64,000 nt of DNA from Curtobacterium salicis (lineage in GTDB: Bacteria; Actinomycetota; Actinomycetes; Actinomycetales; Microbacteriaceae), in NCBI RefSeq assembly GCF_011759505.1, contig NZ_JAAOYO010000001.1:496001-560000 (forward strand). Direction: 5' to 3'. Positions 42,432-51,231 of the stretch are shown one piece after another. The notes beneath the pieces are model-generated. The model made no database searches. It had not been told where the DNA came from and worked only from the letters and a program-made list of their open reading frames with translations. How positions within the stretch are numbered: the stretch's first letter is position 1; every line of letters starts with the position of its first letter. Both the position numbers and the translations under genes were made by a program.

Positions 42432-43244
42432 TCAGGCCGCCAGCTGCTGGTCGTCGGCTCCGGCCTTCGCCTTGGCGCCCTTGCCCGAGGCTCCCCGCGC
42501 GCTCGGCGGCACCATCGCGGTGAGGCGTTCGCCGAGGAGCCGCGGCTGGCTGCCGGCCTGCACGGCCAGGAGGCCCTCCATCAGCAGCGTCTGCCGGTCC
42601 GACTCGAGCTGTGCGAGCTTCCGGAGCTTGCCGCCGATCGGCAGCCACATGAAGTTGGCGGTGAGGAGACCCCACAACGTCGCCACGAAGGCGCTCGCGA
42701 TGAGGGGGCCGAGCTCGTCCGGCTTGCCGAGGTTGGCGAGCACGTGGGTCAGCGACACGACGGTGCCGATGATGCCGACGGTCGGGGCGAACCCGCCGAG
42801 GCCCATGAAGAACGAGCTCGCGCTGCGCATCGGTGCGGCGTTCGACTCGATCTCGTCCTCGAGCAGGATCCGGAGCTCGTCGCCGTCGGTGCCGTCGGCG
42901 ATGTTCTGCAGCGCCTTCTTCATGAACGGGTCGTCGTGCTTGTCGGCCTCCTGCTCCAGGGCGAGCAGGCCGTTCGAGCGGGCGACCTCCGCCAGGCCCA
43001 CGACGTCCTCGATGACGGACGCCGGCGGGGTGACCTTGCCGGTGAAGGCCTTGGGCGCGGCCTTGAAGCTCGCGATGGCGTCCTTCAGCGTGGTGCTCGC
43101 GATCCCGGCCCCGATGGTGGCGCCGAACACGAGCAGGATCGGCGCGGGGAGGAACAGCCCGCCGAGCTCGACGTGCTCCATCTCGATCATGCCGAAGAGG
43201 GCGCCGAAGGCGAGGAGGATGCCGACGATCGTCGCGATGTCCAT
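42432..43244 (-). CDS. motA: Flagellar stator protein MotA
   Basis: This 270-residue protein is MotA, the proton-channel partner of MotB. Four membrane segments are visible (about residues 3-22, 30-50, 150-170 and 180-200). A cytoplasmic loop (about 60-140) is rich in charged residues used for torque at FliG, and SFFMGLGGFAPTVGIIGTV is typical. The tail is Ala/Lys-rich. Its ATG is 1 nt from the flbD stop. Confidence 0.95.
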   Translation of the reverse strand: MDIATIVGILLAFGALFGMIEMEHVELGGLFLPAPILLVFGATIGAGIASTTLKDAIASFKAAPKAFTGKVTPPASVIEDVVGLAEVARSNGLLALEQEADKHDDPFMKKALQNIADGTDGDELRILLEDEIESNAAPMRSASSFFMGLGGFAPTVGIIGTVVSLTHVLANLGKPDELGPLIASAFVATLWGLLTANFMWLPIGGKLRKLAQLESDRQTLLMEGLLAVQAGSQPRLLGERLTAMVPPSARGASGKGAKAKAGADDQQLAA

Positions 43245-43245
43245 G

Positions 43246-43527
43246 TCACCGCCCCCCGTCCTGCGTGCGGAGCGGAGCGACCGCCGCGAGGGTCGGCTGC
43301 GGACCGGTGGCGTCGCGGCCGACGGGGAGGTCGGTGCCGTACGCCATGCTGACGATGCGCGCTCGGTACGAGGCGATGCGGTCGATGACCTCGGCCAGGG
43401 ACTCGCGGACGATGTACTTCGCCCCGTCGACCATGATGAGCGTCGTGTCCGGCGTCTCCTGGATGCGCTCCACGAGATCGGGGTTCACAGCGAATCCGCT
43501 GCCGTTCAGTCGTGTGACGACGATCAT
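43246..43527 (-). CDS. flbD: FlbD family flagellar protein
   Basis: This 93-residue protein matches the small FlbD family found before motA. Its core (about residues 1-60) has IVVTRLNGSGFAVNPDLVERI and a DGAKYIVRES strand. The tail of about 25 residues is variable. Biochemical role is not established; it is linked to flagellar operons by gene order. It is the first gene of the motility operon, with a sigma-28-like promoter about 80 nt upstream. Confidence 0.9.
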   Translation of the reverse strand: MIVVTRLNGSGFAVNPDLVERIQETPDTTLIMVDGAKYIVRESLAEVIDRIASYRARIVSMAYGTDLPVGRDATGPQPTLAAVAPLRTQDGGR

Positions 43528-43608
43528 GGCCCGTCCTGGTTCTCGATCGACCCGCCGCCGTCCGTGGGGCAGGTGTTCGACCGCCCGTCCGTGGGTGGTC
43601 AGTGCGCA

Positions 43609-43635
43609 CTATCGGCGGACCGGTGCCGTCCGTAA
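43609..43635 (-). promoter_or_regulatory. Sigma-28-like promoter of the flbD-csrA motility operon
   Basis: On the minus strand TTAC (43632-43635) and GCCGATAG (43609-43616) are exactly 15 nt apart. The known FliA/WhiG consensus is TAAA-N15-GCCGATAA. A perfect palindrome AGTGCGCACT (43601-43610) overlaps the -10 end and could be an operator. Confidence 0.55.
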
Positions 43636-43756
43636 GCCACGCGACGAGTTCCGGACCCGGTGCATCCGGACGGGCGGTGCCCCCGGTAGTGGTGGTGGAC
43701 GACGACGACGTCGCCCACCACCCGACCCGGCCTCCGGGCCGACCAGGAGGCACACC

Positions 43757-44599
43757 ATGCGGAAGAACCTCGTCACCGGCATCGGCGCCGGTGCCCTGCT
43801 CGCGGCGATCGCGATCGCGATCCCGGCGACCTCGGCCACGGCAGCTGCCGGCGACGCCACGCTCTCGGTCCTGCACGCCGTCCCGGACACCACGGTCGAC
43901 GTCTACCTCGACGGTGCCCGGGCCATCGACGACTTCACCCCCGGGACCCTCGCCGGCCCGATGACGGTCCCCGCCGGCGCACACACCCTCACGATCACCG
44001 CCGGCGACGCGACCGACGACTCGAAGCCGGTCATCGGACCGGTGGACGTCTCGTTCGCGGCGGGCAGCGACTCCACGGCCGTGGCGCACCTGCAGGCGGA
44101 CGGCAGCCCCACCGCCACGGTGTTCACGAACGACACCTCGGCGGTCGCCGCCGGGCAGGGTCGTCTCGTCGTCCGCCACGTCGCCGCGGCCCCCGCGGTC
44201 GACGTCCTCGCCGGTGGGAAGGCCGTCGTGACGAACCTGTCGAACCCGGACGAGCAGACCCTCACCCTGCCCGCCGGCACCGTATCGGCCTCGGTCGCGG
44301 CGACCGGGACCACCGACCCGGTGATCGGTCCGGCGGACGTCGCGGTCCAGGCCGGATCCGCCACGATCGTCTACGCCTGGGGCAGCCTCGACGACGAGGA
44401 CCTCGAGCTCGCCACGCAGACGATCGGTGACCTCGGCGGTGCGCCGAACGGTGTGCCGGCCGGCAACGCCGGACTGGTCGCGACGAACGGCACCGACGGC
44501 GCTCCGCTGGCGATCGGCGGCGGTGTCGTCCTGCTCGCCGCCCTGACGCTCGTCGGCCTCCGACGCCGTGCAGCCGGCGTCCGATCGGCTCGGCGCTGA
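43757..44599 (+). CDS. DUF4397 surface protein with a C-terminal membrane anchor
   Basis: This 280-residue exported protein has a signal peptide (about residues 1-31) and two DUF4397-type beta domains (about 33-125 and 134-215). It ends with a sorting-like signal: LVATNG (240-245), a hydrophobic helix (251-267) and RRRAAG. The pentapeptide LVATN is not canonical LPxTG but occupies the right place before helix and basic tail. aggagg precedes ATG 43757. The next gene, 2 nt on, is a sortase, its likely processing enzyme. The role of DUF4397 is unknown. Confidence 0.82.
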   Translation: MRKNLVTGIGAGALLAAIAIAIPATSATAAAGDATLSVLHAVPDTTVDVYLDGARAIDDFTPGTLAGPMTVPAGAHTLTITAGDATDDSKPVIGPVDVSFAAGSDSTAVAHLQADGSPTATVFTNDTSAVAAGQGRLVVRHVAAAPAVDVLAGGKAVVTNLSNPDEQTLTLPAGTVSASVAATGTTDPVIGPADVAVQAGSATIVYAWGSLDDEDLELATQTIGDLGGAPNGVPAGNAGLVATNGTDGAPLAIGGGVVLLAALTLVGLRRRAAGVRSARR

Positions 44600-44601
44600 C
44601 C

Positions 44602-45246
44602 GTGCGCGACCGGGTCGGGACGGCGGTGACGATCTCCCTGCTCGTCGCCACCGTCCCGGCCCTCCTGACCGGGTGCTCGTCGGCGGATCGGGTCCCCGGC
44701 GAGCACCTGTTCCCCACCGCGACCCCGACGCCCGTCCCCTCGGCGTTCTCGACCGCGGTGCCCCGGCAGGACGCCGCGCTGCCCGACGAGGTACCGGTCG
44801 TGGTGCCGCCGGTGCGGGTCGCCGTGCCGGGCCTGGGCATCGACCAGACCGTGCAGCCCGAAGGTGTGGACGACGCCGGGGCGATGGCGCTGCCCGCGGA
44901 CCCGGCCGTCGCCGGCTGGTACCGGTTCGGCGCGACCCCGACCTCGGCGTCCGGGTCCACCGTGCTCGCCGCCCACGTCGACGCCGTCGGGTACGGGGTC
45001 GGTCCGTTCGCCCGGCTCGCCACGGTCGCCGTCGGCAGCACGGTCACGGTCACCGGCGCGGACGGACGGGCCACGGACTACACGGTCGCGACCGTCGACC
45101 TGCTGGCCAAGACCGGGGTCCCCTGGTCGAGCGTCTTCGACCGGGACGGCCCACCCCGCCTGGTGCTCGTGACCTGCGGCGGCGAGTTCGACACCAGCAC
45201 CCACCACTACCGCAGCAACCTCGTCGTCACCGCGACACCGCTGTGA
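44602..45246 (+). CDS. Sortase, class F-like, lipoprotein-type N terminus
   Basis: This 214-residue sortase has the catalytic triad His125 (AAHVDA), Cys192 (LVTCGG) and Arg204 (HYRSN). The N terminus is a hydrophobic segment ending in a lipobox-like LLTGC (Cys25), so it may be lipid-anchored instead of having a membrane helix alone. A Pro/Thr linker follows. It starts 2 nt after the DUF4397 gene. The pair suggests a dedicated sortase attaching the DUF4397 protein to the wall, though housekeeping use is possible. Confidence 0.86.
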   Translation: MRDRVGTAVTISLLVATVPALLTGCSSADRVPGEHLFPTATPTPVPSAFSTAVPRQDAALPDEVPVVVPPVRVAVPGLGIDQTVQPEGVDDAGAMALPADPAVAGWYRFGATPTSASGSTVLAAHVDAVGYGVGPFARLATVAVGSTVTVTGADGRATDYTVATVDLLAKTGVPWSSVFDRDGPPRLVLVTCGGEFDTSTHHYRSNLVVTATPL

Positions 45247-45335
45247 CCGACCGACTCATCCGCCCCACCGCGCACCCCGGCGGCCTACCATCGGGGCAGG
45301 GGCCCCGAGCGGCCACCGGAAGGCTCCACGACGCC

Positions 45336-45902
45336 GTGACCAGCACCCAGACCGACGACAGCGCCCGGGACGACGCTGCGCTGGCGGACGCGTTCGGCAC
45401 CGGCGACGAAGCCGTCCTCCGCGCGGTCTACGAGCGCTGGTCGACCCTGGTGCACACGCTGGCGCTCCGGTCCCTCGGCGACGTCGCCGCCGCCGAGGAC
45501 GTCACACAGCAGGTCTTCGTCCGAGCCTGGCGCAGCCGACACACCTACCGTCCCGACCAGGCACCGCTCGGCGCGTGGCTCGTCGGCATCACACGGAACT
45601 GCATCGCCGACGCCTTCGCGGAACGGACCCGGCACGCCCGACTCGCCTCGGCCGTCGCCGACCAGGAGCGCACGGTCCCGCCGACCCACGACACGACGGA
45701 CGGACTGGCCGAGCGTGTCCTGGTCGCCGGGGAGCTCGACCGGCTCGAGGAGGTCCCCCGCACGGTGATGCGACTGGCGTTCTACGAGGAACTCAGCCAC
45801 CGTGAGATCGCCGAACGACTCGGGCTGCCGCTCGGCACCGTGAAGAGCCACATCCGTCGAAGTCTCGCTCGGCTCCGAACACGTCTGGAGGTGACCGAAT
45901 GA
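45336..45902 (+). CDS. ECF sigma factor (SigK-like)
   Basis: This 188-residue sigma factor has region 2 (about residues 30-95, with AEDVTQQVFVRAWRSRHTY) and region 4 (about 130-185, with ELSHREIAERLGLPLGTVKSHIRR). It lacks region 3, as expected for ECF factors. GTG 45336 is chosen; longer readings overlap the sortase gene. It is followed with a 4-nt overlap by its anti-sigma factor. The cassette suggests that it controls the sortase/DUF4397 genes or envelope stress genes; this is inferred. Confidence 0.92.
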   Translation: MTSTQTDDSARDDAALADAFGTGDEAVLRAVYERWSTLVHTLALRSLGDVAAAEDVTQQVFVRAWRSRHTYRPDQAPLGAWLVGITRNCIADAFAERTRHARLASAVADQERTVPPTHDTTDGLAERVLVAGELDRLEEVPRTVMRLAFYEELSHREIAERLGLPLGTVKSHIRRSLARLRTRLEVTE

Positions 45903-46690
45903 ACCACATCGACGAGGAGACCCTCGCCCTGCTCGCCATCGGCGACACGCTCCCGACCGACGCGACCGCCGGTCACCTGCTCGACTGCGCCCGGTGCCGC
46001 GGCGAGCTCGAGGACCTGCGCCGCGTCGTCACCGTGGCCAGGTCGTCGCAGAGCCTCGACCTGGTCGCGCCGTCGGCCCGGGTGTGGGAGCGGATCGCCA
46101 CGGACCTCGGCTTCGACGAGACGCAGCGGCCGAGCCCGGCTGCGGTGCCGGTCGTCGGACCGGCGGTCGCTCCGGCCGCGACGCCGAGCCCGACGTCCGG
46201 CGACGACCACGTCCGCCGCCGACGTCCGGGTCTCCGCCGCCGCACCGTCGCGTTGCTCACCGCGGCCGGGGTGGTCGCCGGCCTCGTGGTCGGGTTCGGT
46301 GCCGCAGCGCTCGTCGGCACCGGTGCCGGCGGCGGCTCCGACGCCGTCGTGTCCCAGGCGCGGCTCGCCGCCCTCCCCGGCTGGTCCGGCGCCCACGGCA
46401 CCGCCGCACTCGAACGCGACACCGACGGCCGACTCAGCCTGGTGGTCGACGTCGATCCGCGGACCTCGGACGGCACGGCCCCGCTCCGGGAGGTCTGGAT
46501 GATGCGCTCCGACCTCAGCGGGCTCGTCAGCGTCGGGTTCCTCGACGGCGACCAGGGTCGGTTCACGGTCCCCTCCGGCGTGGACCCGTCCCGCTACCCG
46601 GTCGTCGACGTCTCCGCCGAGTCCGCCGACGGCGACCCCGCGCACTCCGGTGACTCGGTCGTCCGAGGGACCCTCCGAGCCGACGGCTGA
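45899..46690 (+). CDS. Anti-sigma factor (RskA-like, zinc-binding)
   Basis: This 263-residue membrane protein has an N-terminal zinc-binding anti-sigma domain with H26-x3-C30-x2-C33. A Pro-rich linker leads to one membrane helix (about residues 115-143). The extracellular RskA-type domain (about 155-260) has EVWMMRSDLSGLVSVGFL. It should hold the sigma factor at the membrane and release it on a signal, probably by proteolysis. ATGA overlap with the sigma gene supports the pairing. Confidence 0.9.
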   Translation: MNHIDEETLALLAIGDTLPTDATAGHLLDCARCRGELEDLRRVVTVARSSQSLDLVAPSARVWERIATDLGFDETQRPSPAAVPVVGPAVAPAATPSPTSGDDHVRRRRPGLRRRTVALLTAAGVVAGLVVGFGAAALVGTGAGGGSDAVVSQARLAALPGWSGAHGTAALERDTDGRLSLVVDVDPRTSDGTAPLREVWMMRSDLSGLVSVGFLDGDQGRFTVPSGVDPSRYPVVDVSAESADGDPAHSGDSVVRGTLRADG

Positions 46691-46713
46691 TCCAGCCTTC
46701 CCGCCGACCGGAG

Positions 46714-48303
46714 CTACTCGCGCTGGTCGAGCCGGAGCAGCCGGGTCTCCTCGGCGTCGTACTCGGCGCGCACCTGGCGGAGGACGAGGTCGTCGATCTC
46801 GCCCTGGTCACGCAGCCGCAGCACGGTCGCCGCCTTGAGCCGGACGAGTGCGAGCTCGAGTTCGACCGCCGCACCGCGCTGCACGAGCAGCGGGTGCTCG
46901 TCGTCGTCGCTCTCCTCGGCCTCCACGAGGGCCAGGTGGCCCTCGTAGTCCTCACGGATCCGGTCGACGATCTCCGCCTCGGCGCCGGTCTTCCGGGCGA
47001 GCCGCGGCAGCGCGTCGAGCGCCGTCTCGATCGCCGTGCGCTCGGCCGAACGGCGCTCCTCGAGCACCTCGCCGCTGCCGTCGAACGCCGCCCACCGCAC
47101 CACGGCCGGCAGCACGAGCGACTGCCCGACGATGGTGACCACCACGACACCCGCGGTGACGAACACGATGAGGTCCCGGTCCGGGAACGCCCCACCGCTC
47201 TCGACCACGCGCGGGACGGCCACGGCGGCGGCGAGCGAGACCGCGCCGCGGAACCCGGTCAACCCACTGACCAACCGGTCGCGGTGTCCTTCGCGGGGCG
47301 AGCCTCCCGTCCGGAGGATGACGAGACGGATGGTGCCCCACGAGAGGTTGAGGAACGCGAACCGCAGCACGACGACGGCGACCGAGACCGCGCCGATCAG
47401 CCCGAGGCCGATCGCGATCTCGCTGCCGGCGAGGTTCCGGACCGAGATCGTCGCCTCGATGCCGACGAGCACGAACAGGGCGCCGTTGAGCAGGAACGTC
47501 GCGAAGGACCAGAACGAGCGCACCTGTTGCCGTGTCTCGGCACGGTCGAGCTTCGGCGCGACCTGGCTGACGACGAGTCCCGCGACCACGACGGCGAGGA
47601 CGCCCGACGCGCCGACCGCCTCGGCCACGAGGAACGCGGCGAACGGCACGAGGAGGGTCAGCAGGTTCTCGAGCACGACCGCGTGGATCCGACGGAGGAC
47701 GAGCATGCCGAGCCACGAGGTGAGCAGTCCGGCCGCGATCCCGCCGACGTAGGAGAGCACGAGCATGCCGGAGACGTTCCAGACGGTGAGCTCCTGCTCC
47801 CCCGCCGTCACCGCCACCGCGATGCCGTAGATGACGAGGGTCGTGCCGTCGTTCACCAGGGACTCGGCACGGAGGACCGTGGTGTTGCGCCGCGGCAGCG
47901 ACCGGGTGAGCGCGCCCACCGCGGTGGCGTCCGTCGGGGCGACCGCCGCGCCGAGGACCCAGGCGGGACCCCAGGGCATGCCGAGCAGGTGCAGCAGGGC
48001 TGCTACGCCGCCGGCGGTCAGGACGACGAGCAGCGTGCCCATCAGGACGATGCCGCGGAGGTTCGCCCGGATCTCCCGCAGCGAGATCGTCAGGCTCTCC
48101 CAGTACAGCAGCGCCGGCAGGAACAGCAGGAGCACCGCGTCGGCCGGCAGCTCGACCTCGCCGAACACCGGGATGAAGGCGATCGCCGCCCCGAAGGCGA
48201 GCAGGAGGACCGGGGGCGCGACGCGCAACCGGGTCGAGACGGCGGTGGCGACGGCGATCGCGACCACGAGCACGACGACGAGTTCGGGCGCGATGAGTTC
48301 CAT
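46714..48303 (-). CDS. CPA1 family Na+/H+ antiporter
   Basis: This 529-residue protein has about 12 membrane helices (residues 5-410) and a cytoplasmic tail of about 110 residues rich in charged amino acids. The ion-site motifs AVAPTDATAVGAL (about residues 122-134) and ESLVNDGTTLVIYG (about 147-160, the ND pair) are present. It should exchange cytoplasmic Na+ (or K+) for protons. ATG 48303 follows ggag; the longer upstream reading covers the next gene. It is 23 nt upstream of the anti-sigma stop on the opposite strand (convergent). Confidence 0.9.
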   Translation of the reverse strand: MELIAPELVVVLVVAIAVATAVSTRLRVAPPVLLLAFGAAIAFIPVFGEVELPADAVLLLFLPALLYWESLTISLREIRANLRGIVLMGTLLVVLTAGGVAALLHLLGMPWGPAWVLGAAVAPTDATAVGALTRSLPRRNTTVLRAESLVNDGTTLVIYGIAVAVTAGEQELTVWNVSGMLVLSYVGGIAAGLLTSWLGMLVLRRIHAVVLENLLTLLVPFAAFLVAEAVGASGVLAVVVAGLVVSQVAPKLDRAETRQQVRSFWSFATFLLNGALFVLVGIEATISVRNLAGSEIAIGLGLIGAVSVAVVVLRFAFLNLSWGTIRLVILRTGGSPREGHRDRLVSGLTGFRGAVSLAAAVAVPRVVESGGAFPDRDLIVFVTAGVVVVTIVGQSLVLPAVVRWAAFDGSGEVLEERRSAERTAIETALDALPRLARKTGAEAEIVDRIREDYEGHLALVEAEESDDDEHPLLVQRGAAVELELALVRLKAATVLRLRDQGEIDDLVLRQVRAEYDAEETRLLRLDQRE

Positions 48304-48353
48304 GGAGGCTCCAGCCTGGCAGGGTGCGGGTGTGCGCGTGCGCGGTCGTCCGC

Positions 48354-48572
48354 TCAGCGTCCCCGCTCGGCCCGGGCCGTGATGACCAGGAACGTGACGT
48401 GCCCGAGCAGGGCGATGCCGAAGAAGACGAGCGCGACGGCGTAGACGCGGTCCAGCGTGCCGTCGCCGGTCAGCAGGAGCACGATGCAGCCGACCACCGC
48501 CGTGGCGAGCACGCCGACCTGCACCATCGACCACGTCTTCCGCCACCGCGGCTGCTGTCCCTGGGTGTCCAC
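48354..48572 (-). CDS. Small membrane protein (72 aa)
   Basis: This 72-residue protein has two membrane helices (about residues 16-36 and 43-64) with a short acidic loop between. N and C termini are polar and basic. No family is recognised. It precedes the antiporter gene by 50 nt on the same strand and may be co-transcribed. The GTG start has only a weak ribosome site; GAGAAT lies 6 nt upstream and could be a weak -10. Confidence 0.6.
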   Translation of the reverse strand: MDTQGQQPRWRKTWSMVQVGVLATAVVGCIVLLLTGDGTLDRVYAVALVFFGIALLGHVTFLVITARAERGR

Positions 48573-48700
48573 GTGCTCATTCTCCCCCGACCGCTGCCGC
48601 CCAGCCGCGCAGCCGCGGTGCTCGGTTCCGTCACCGGAGCGCTGGCGGCCCCTACGATCGTCGCGCGCCGCAGGTCGTGGCGCGGGGAGGGAGCCTGGTC

Positions 48701-50272
48701 ATGGCGACGAGGGAACTGCACGTCGACGGTACGGGCCTGGCTTCCGCCGGTGCGGTGGCGGGCGACGATGCGGTGGTGGGCGACGGTGTCGTCCGGACCC
48801 GCCTGGGATGGGTCCTCGACCCGGGCGACGTGCGGATCGTCGTCGACGGGCTCGACGGGCTCGACGGGCTCGACCTCGCGGCGACCGACTTCCACCGGGG
48901 TGGCTGGAACTCCTGGTCGCCCACGGGCTGGGCTCCGCTCGACGAGAGTCCGCTGCGGATCTGGGGTGACGACGAGCGCCGCCTGACCGCGGACGACGCG
49001 GCGAACGACACGCCGGACCGGCACGAGGGCAACGGGGTCGGGGCACTCCGCCTGGCCGACGGCCGGGTCCTGCTCCTCGGTGCGCTGGGCCTCGGCACCC
49101 CGAGGGTGGGCGGCGCGGCGCGCAGCCTGTGGGGAACCGTGGAGACCGACGACGGCGACGGGTGGTTCCTGGGCCTCGGACCCGAGGAGGCCGTCTTCAC
49201 CCGGTACGCGGAACTCCTGCGCGACCGGCTCGGCGCACCGACCGCTCCACCCGTGTCGACCCTCTGGTGCAGCTGGTACTCGTCCTACGAGGACATCGAC
49301 GAGGGGCTGATCGCCGACGCGGCTGCCGGGCTCGGGGACCTGCCGGTGGACGTCGTCCAGGTCGATGACGGGTGGGAGGAGATCGTCGGCGACTGGGTGG
49401 CGGGCGACCGGTTCCCGTCCGGCATGGCGGCGACCGCGGCGACGATCGCCGCACGGGGCTCGCGCCCAGGGCTCTGGCTCGCGCCGCTCATCTGCCTGCC
49501 CGGGTCACGGACGGCGACCGAGCACCCCGAGTGGCTCGTGCAGGACCCGGCCGGTGGCCCGCTCGTCGCCGGGTACAACTGGGACTCCCACTACGCCGCC
49601 CTGGACACCACGCACCCCGAGGTGCAGGAGCACCTGGACACCGTGATCCGGACGGTCGTCAGCTGGGGCTTCCGGTACCTCAAGCTCGACTTCCTCTACG
49701 CCGGGGCCCTGCCGGGGCTCCGACACCGGGACGTGCCGCGGGAACGGGCGTACCGGGAGGCCCTGGAGCGGATCCGTGTCGCCGCCGGGCCCGACGTCTA
49801 CCTGCTCGGGTGCGGGGCACCGATGCTCCCGTCCGTCGGCCTGCTCGACGGGGTCCGCGTCGGCCCGGACACGGCCTCGGACTGGGCACCGCCCGGGAGC
49901 GTCGCGGATCCGAGTCACGAGGGTGGTCGGAACGGTGCCGCTGCGTCCCTCGCCCGACTGTGGATGCGCGGGCTGTACCAGGTCGACCCCGACGTGGCGT
50001 TCTTCCGGTCGCGGGACACGACGATGACGGCCGAGCAGCGTCAGGTCGGCGTCGACCTGGCGCGGGTGTCGGGCTTCCGGTCGACGTCCGACCCCGTGGC
50101 CTGGCTCGACGACACCGAGCAGGCGGCGCTCCGGCGGTTCCTCACCGGCGAACCGCAGGTCGAGCGGACCGGACCGGACCGCTTCGTCGTCGACGGCCGC
50201 ACGGTGGACTTCGCGCCGGTCGTCCGCGAGGCACGCCTGGGCCGGGAACGCCTGACGGAGGCGCGGGGCTAG
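48701..50272 (+). CDS. Alpha-galactosidase, GH36
   Basis: This 523-residue glycoside hydrolase matches GH36 alpha-galactosidases (retaining). A beta-sandwich N domain (about residues 1-175, with GGWNSWSPTGW) precedes a (beta/alpha)8 barrel. The nucleophile is D330 in YLKLDFLYAG and the acid/base is probably D390 in RVGPDTASDW. It is shorter than many GH36 (about 700), lacking a C-terminal extension. No signal peptide, so it acts on imported sugar. ATG 48701 has ggagg upstream. The neighbouring ABC transporter and DeoR regulator suggest raffinose-type oligosaccharide use. Confidence 0.86.
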   Translation: MATRELHVDGTGLASAGAVAGDDAVVGDGVVRTRLGWVLDPGDVRIVVDGLDGLDGLDLAATDFHRGGWNSWSPTGWAPLDESPLRIWGDDERRLTADDAANDTPDRHEGNGVGALRLADGRVLLLGALGLGTPRVGGAARSLWGTVETDDGDGWFLGLGPEEAVFTRYAELLRDRLGAPTAPPVSTLWCSWYSSYEDIDEGLIADAAAGLGDLPVDVVQVDDGWEEIVGDWVAGDRFPSGMAATAATIAARGSRPGLWLAPLICLPGSRTATEHPEWLVQDPAGGPLVAGYNWDSHYAALDTTHPEVQEHLDTVIRTVVSWGFRYLKLDFLYAGALPGLRHRDVPRERAYREALERIRVAAGPDVYLLGCGAPMLPSVGLLDGVRVGPDTASDWAPPGSVADPSHEGGRNGAAASLARLWMRGLYQVDPDVAFFRSRDTTMTAEQRQVGVDLARVSGFRSTSDPVAWLDDTEQAALRRFLTGEPQVERTGPDRFVVDGRTVDFAPVVREARLGRERLTEARG

Positions 50273-50300
50273 CGATCCCACCCATCCGGCGGCCGATGGG

Positions 50301-51116
50301 TCACCGCGGCACCGAGACGGTGTGCACGCGGACGCCGTGCTGCCGGATGCGGTCGAGCTCGTGCGGGTCCGCCGCGTCGTCCGTCACCAGGTCGTCGACG
50401 TCGCTGAGGTCGGCGACCCACGCGGTGGTCACCCGGCCGATCTTCGAGGAGTCCGCGACCACGACGACCCGCTGGGCCCGACGGACCATCACGCTGTTCG
50501 TCCGCGCCTCGGTCCCGTCGTGCGTGGTGGCCCCGCCTGCGGCACTGAAACCGTCCATGCCGAGGATCGCCGTCCCGACGCTGACCGCACTGAACGTGCT
50601 CTCGGCCAGCGCGCCGACGAGCTCCAGGGAGTGCCCGCGGACGACCCCGCCGGTGACGACCACCGTGAGGTTGGGCCGACCGCCGATCTCGGACGCCGTC
50701 GTCACCGAGTTCGTGACGACGGTCAGGTCGTTCCGGAACATCAGCGCACGGGCGACCCCGGCGGCGGTGGTGCCGCCGCCGATCGCCACGGCGCACGGCC
50801 CCTCGGGCAGCAGGGTCGCGGCGCAGCGGGCGATGCGGGTCTTCGCGTCGCGGTGCTGGGCGTCCCGCAGCCCGACGGGCACCTCCGCGGCCGGCAGGGT
50901 CCGCGCGCCGCCGTGTGTCCGCGCCAGCATCCCCTGGTCCTCGAGGTCGGCCAGGTCCCGCCGGATCGTCGCCGCGGAGACCCCGAACGTCCGCATCAGG
51001 TCGTCGAGGCCGACGCTCCGACGTTCACGGACCGCCGTGATGATCGCGATCTTGCGGGTCGACCGTTTCGACGAGCCGGTTCGGCGGCTCGGAGCGGACT
51101 CGAGGAAGGACGTCAC
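50301..51116 (-). CDS. DeoR/GlpR family transcriptional regulator
   Basis: This 271-residue regulator has a DeoR helix-turn-helix (about residues 26-65, with FGVSAATIRRDLADLE) and a sugar-phosphate-sensing domain with AIGGGTTAAGVA and VVVADSSKIGR. An alternative TTG start at 51134 lacks a ribosome site; the GTG at 51116 has aaaggga 4-5 nt upstream and is preferred. It lies between the GH36 gene and the divergent transporter operon, so it is the likely repressor of both, with a sugar phosphate as inducer. Confidence 0.88.
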   Translation of the reverse strand: MTSFLESAPSRRTGSSKRSTRKIAIITAVRERRSVGLDDLMRTFGVSAATIRRDLADLEDQGMLARTHGGARTLPAAEVPVGLRDAQHRDAKTRIARCAATLLPEGPCAVAIGGGTTAAGVARALMFRNDLTVVTNSVTTASEIGGRPNLTVVVTGGVVRGHSLELVGALAESTFSAVSVGTAILGMDGFSAAGGATTHDGTEARTNSVMVRRAQRVVVVADSSKIGRVTTAWVADLSDVDDLVTDDAADPHELDRIRQHGVRVHTVSVPR

Positions 51117-51134
51117 GGTTTCCCTTTCGCTCAA

Positions 51135-51231
51135 CTGGACTGCGCGGTTCTGGTCGACCGTTGCGACAAACGCTCAAAACCAAACAGTATGCCTCCACGA
51201 CGCATCCCACCGTTCGACGAAGGAGTTCCCG
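51135..51231. promoter_or_regulatory. Divergent control region of regulator and transporter
   Basis: This 97-nt gap holds the only A-rich stretch nearby (51165-51187). Read on the minus strand it shows repeated TTTG steps (GTTTGGTTTTGAGCGTTTG), a pattern typical of DeoR-type operators. On the plus strand TTGCGA and CAGTAT 18 nt apart may form the transporter promoter. Confidence 0.45.
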
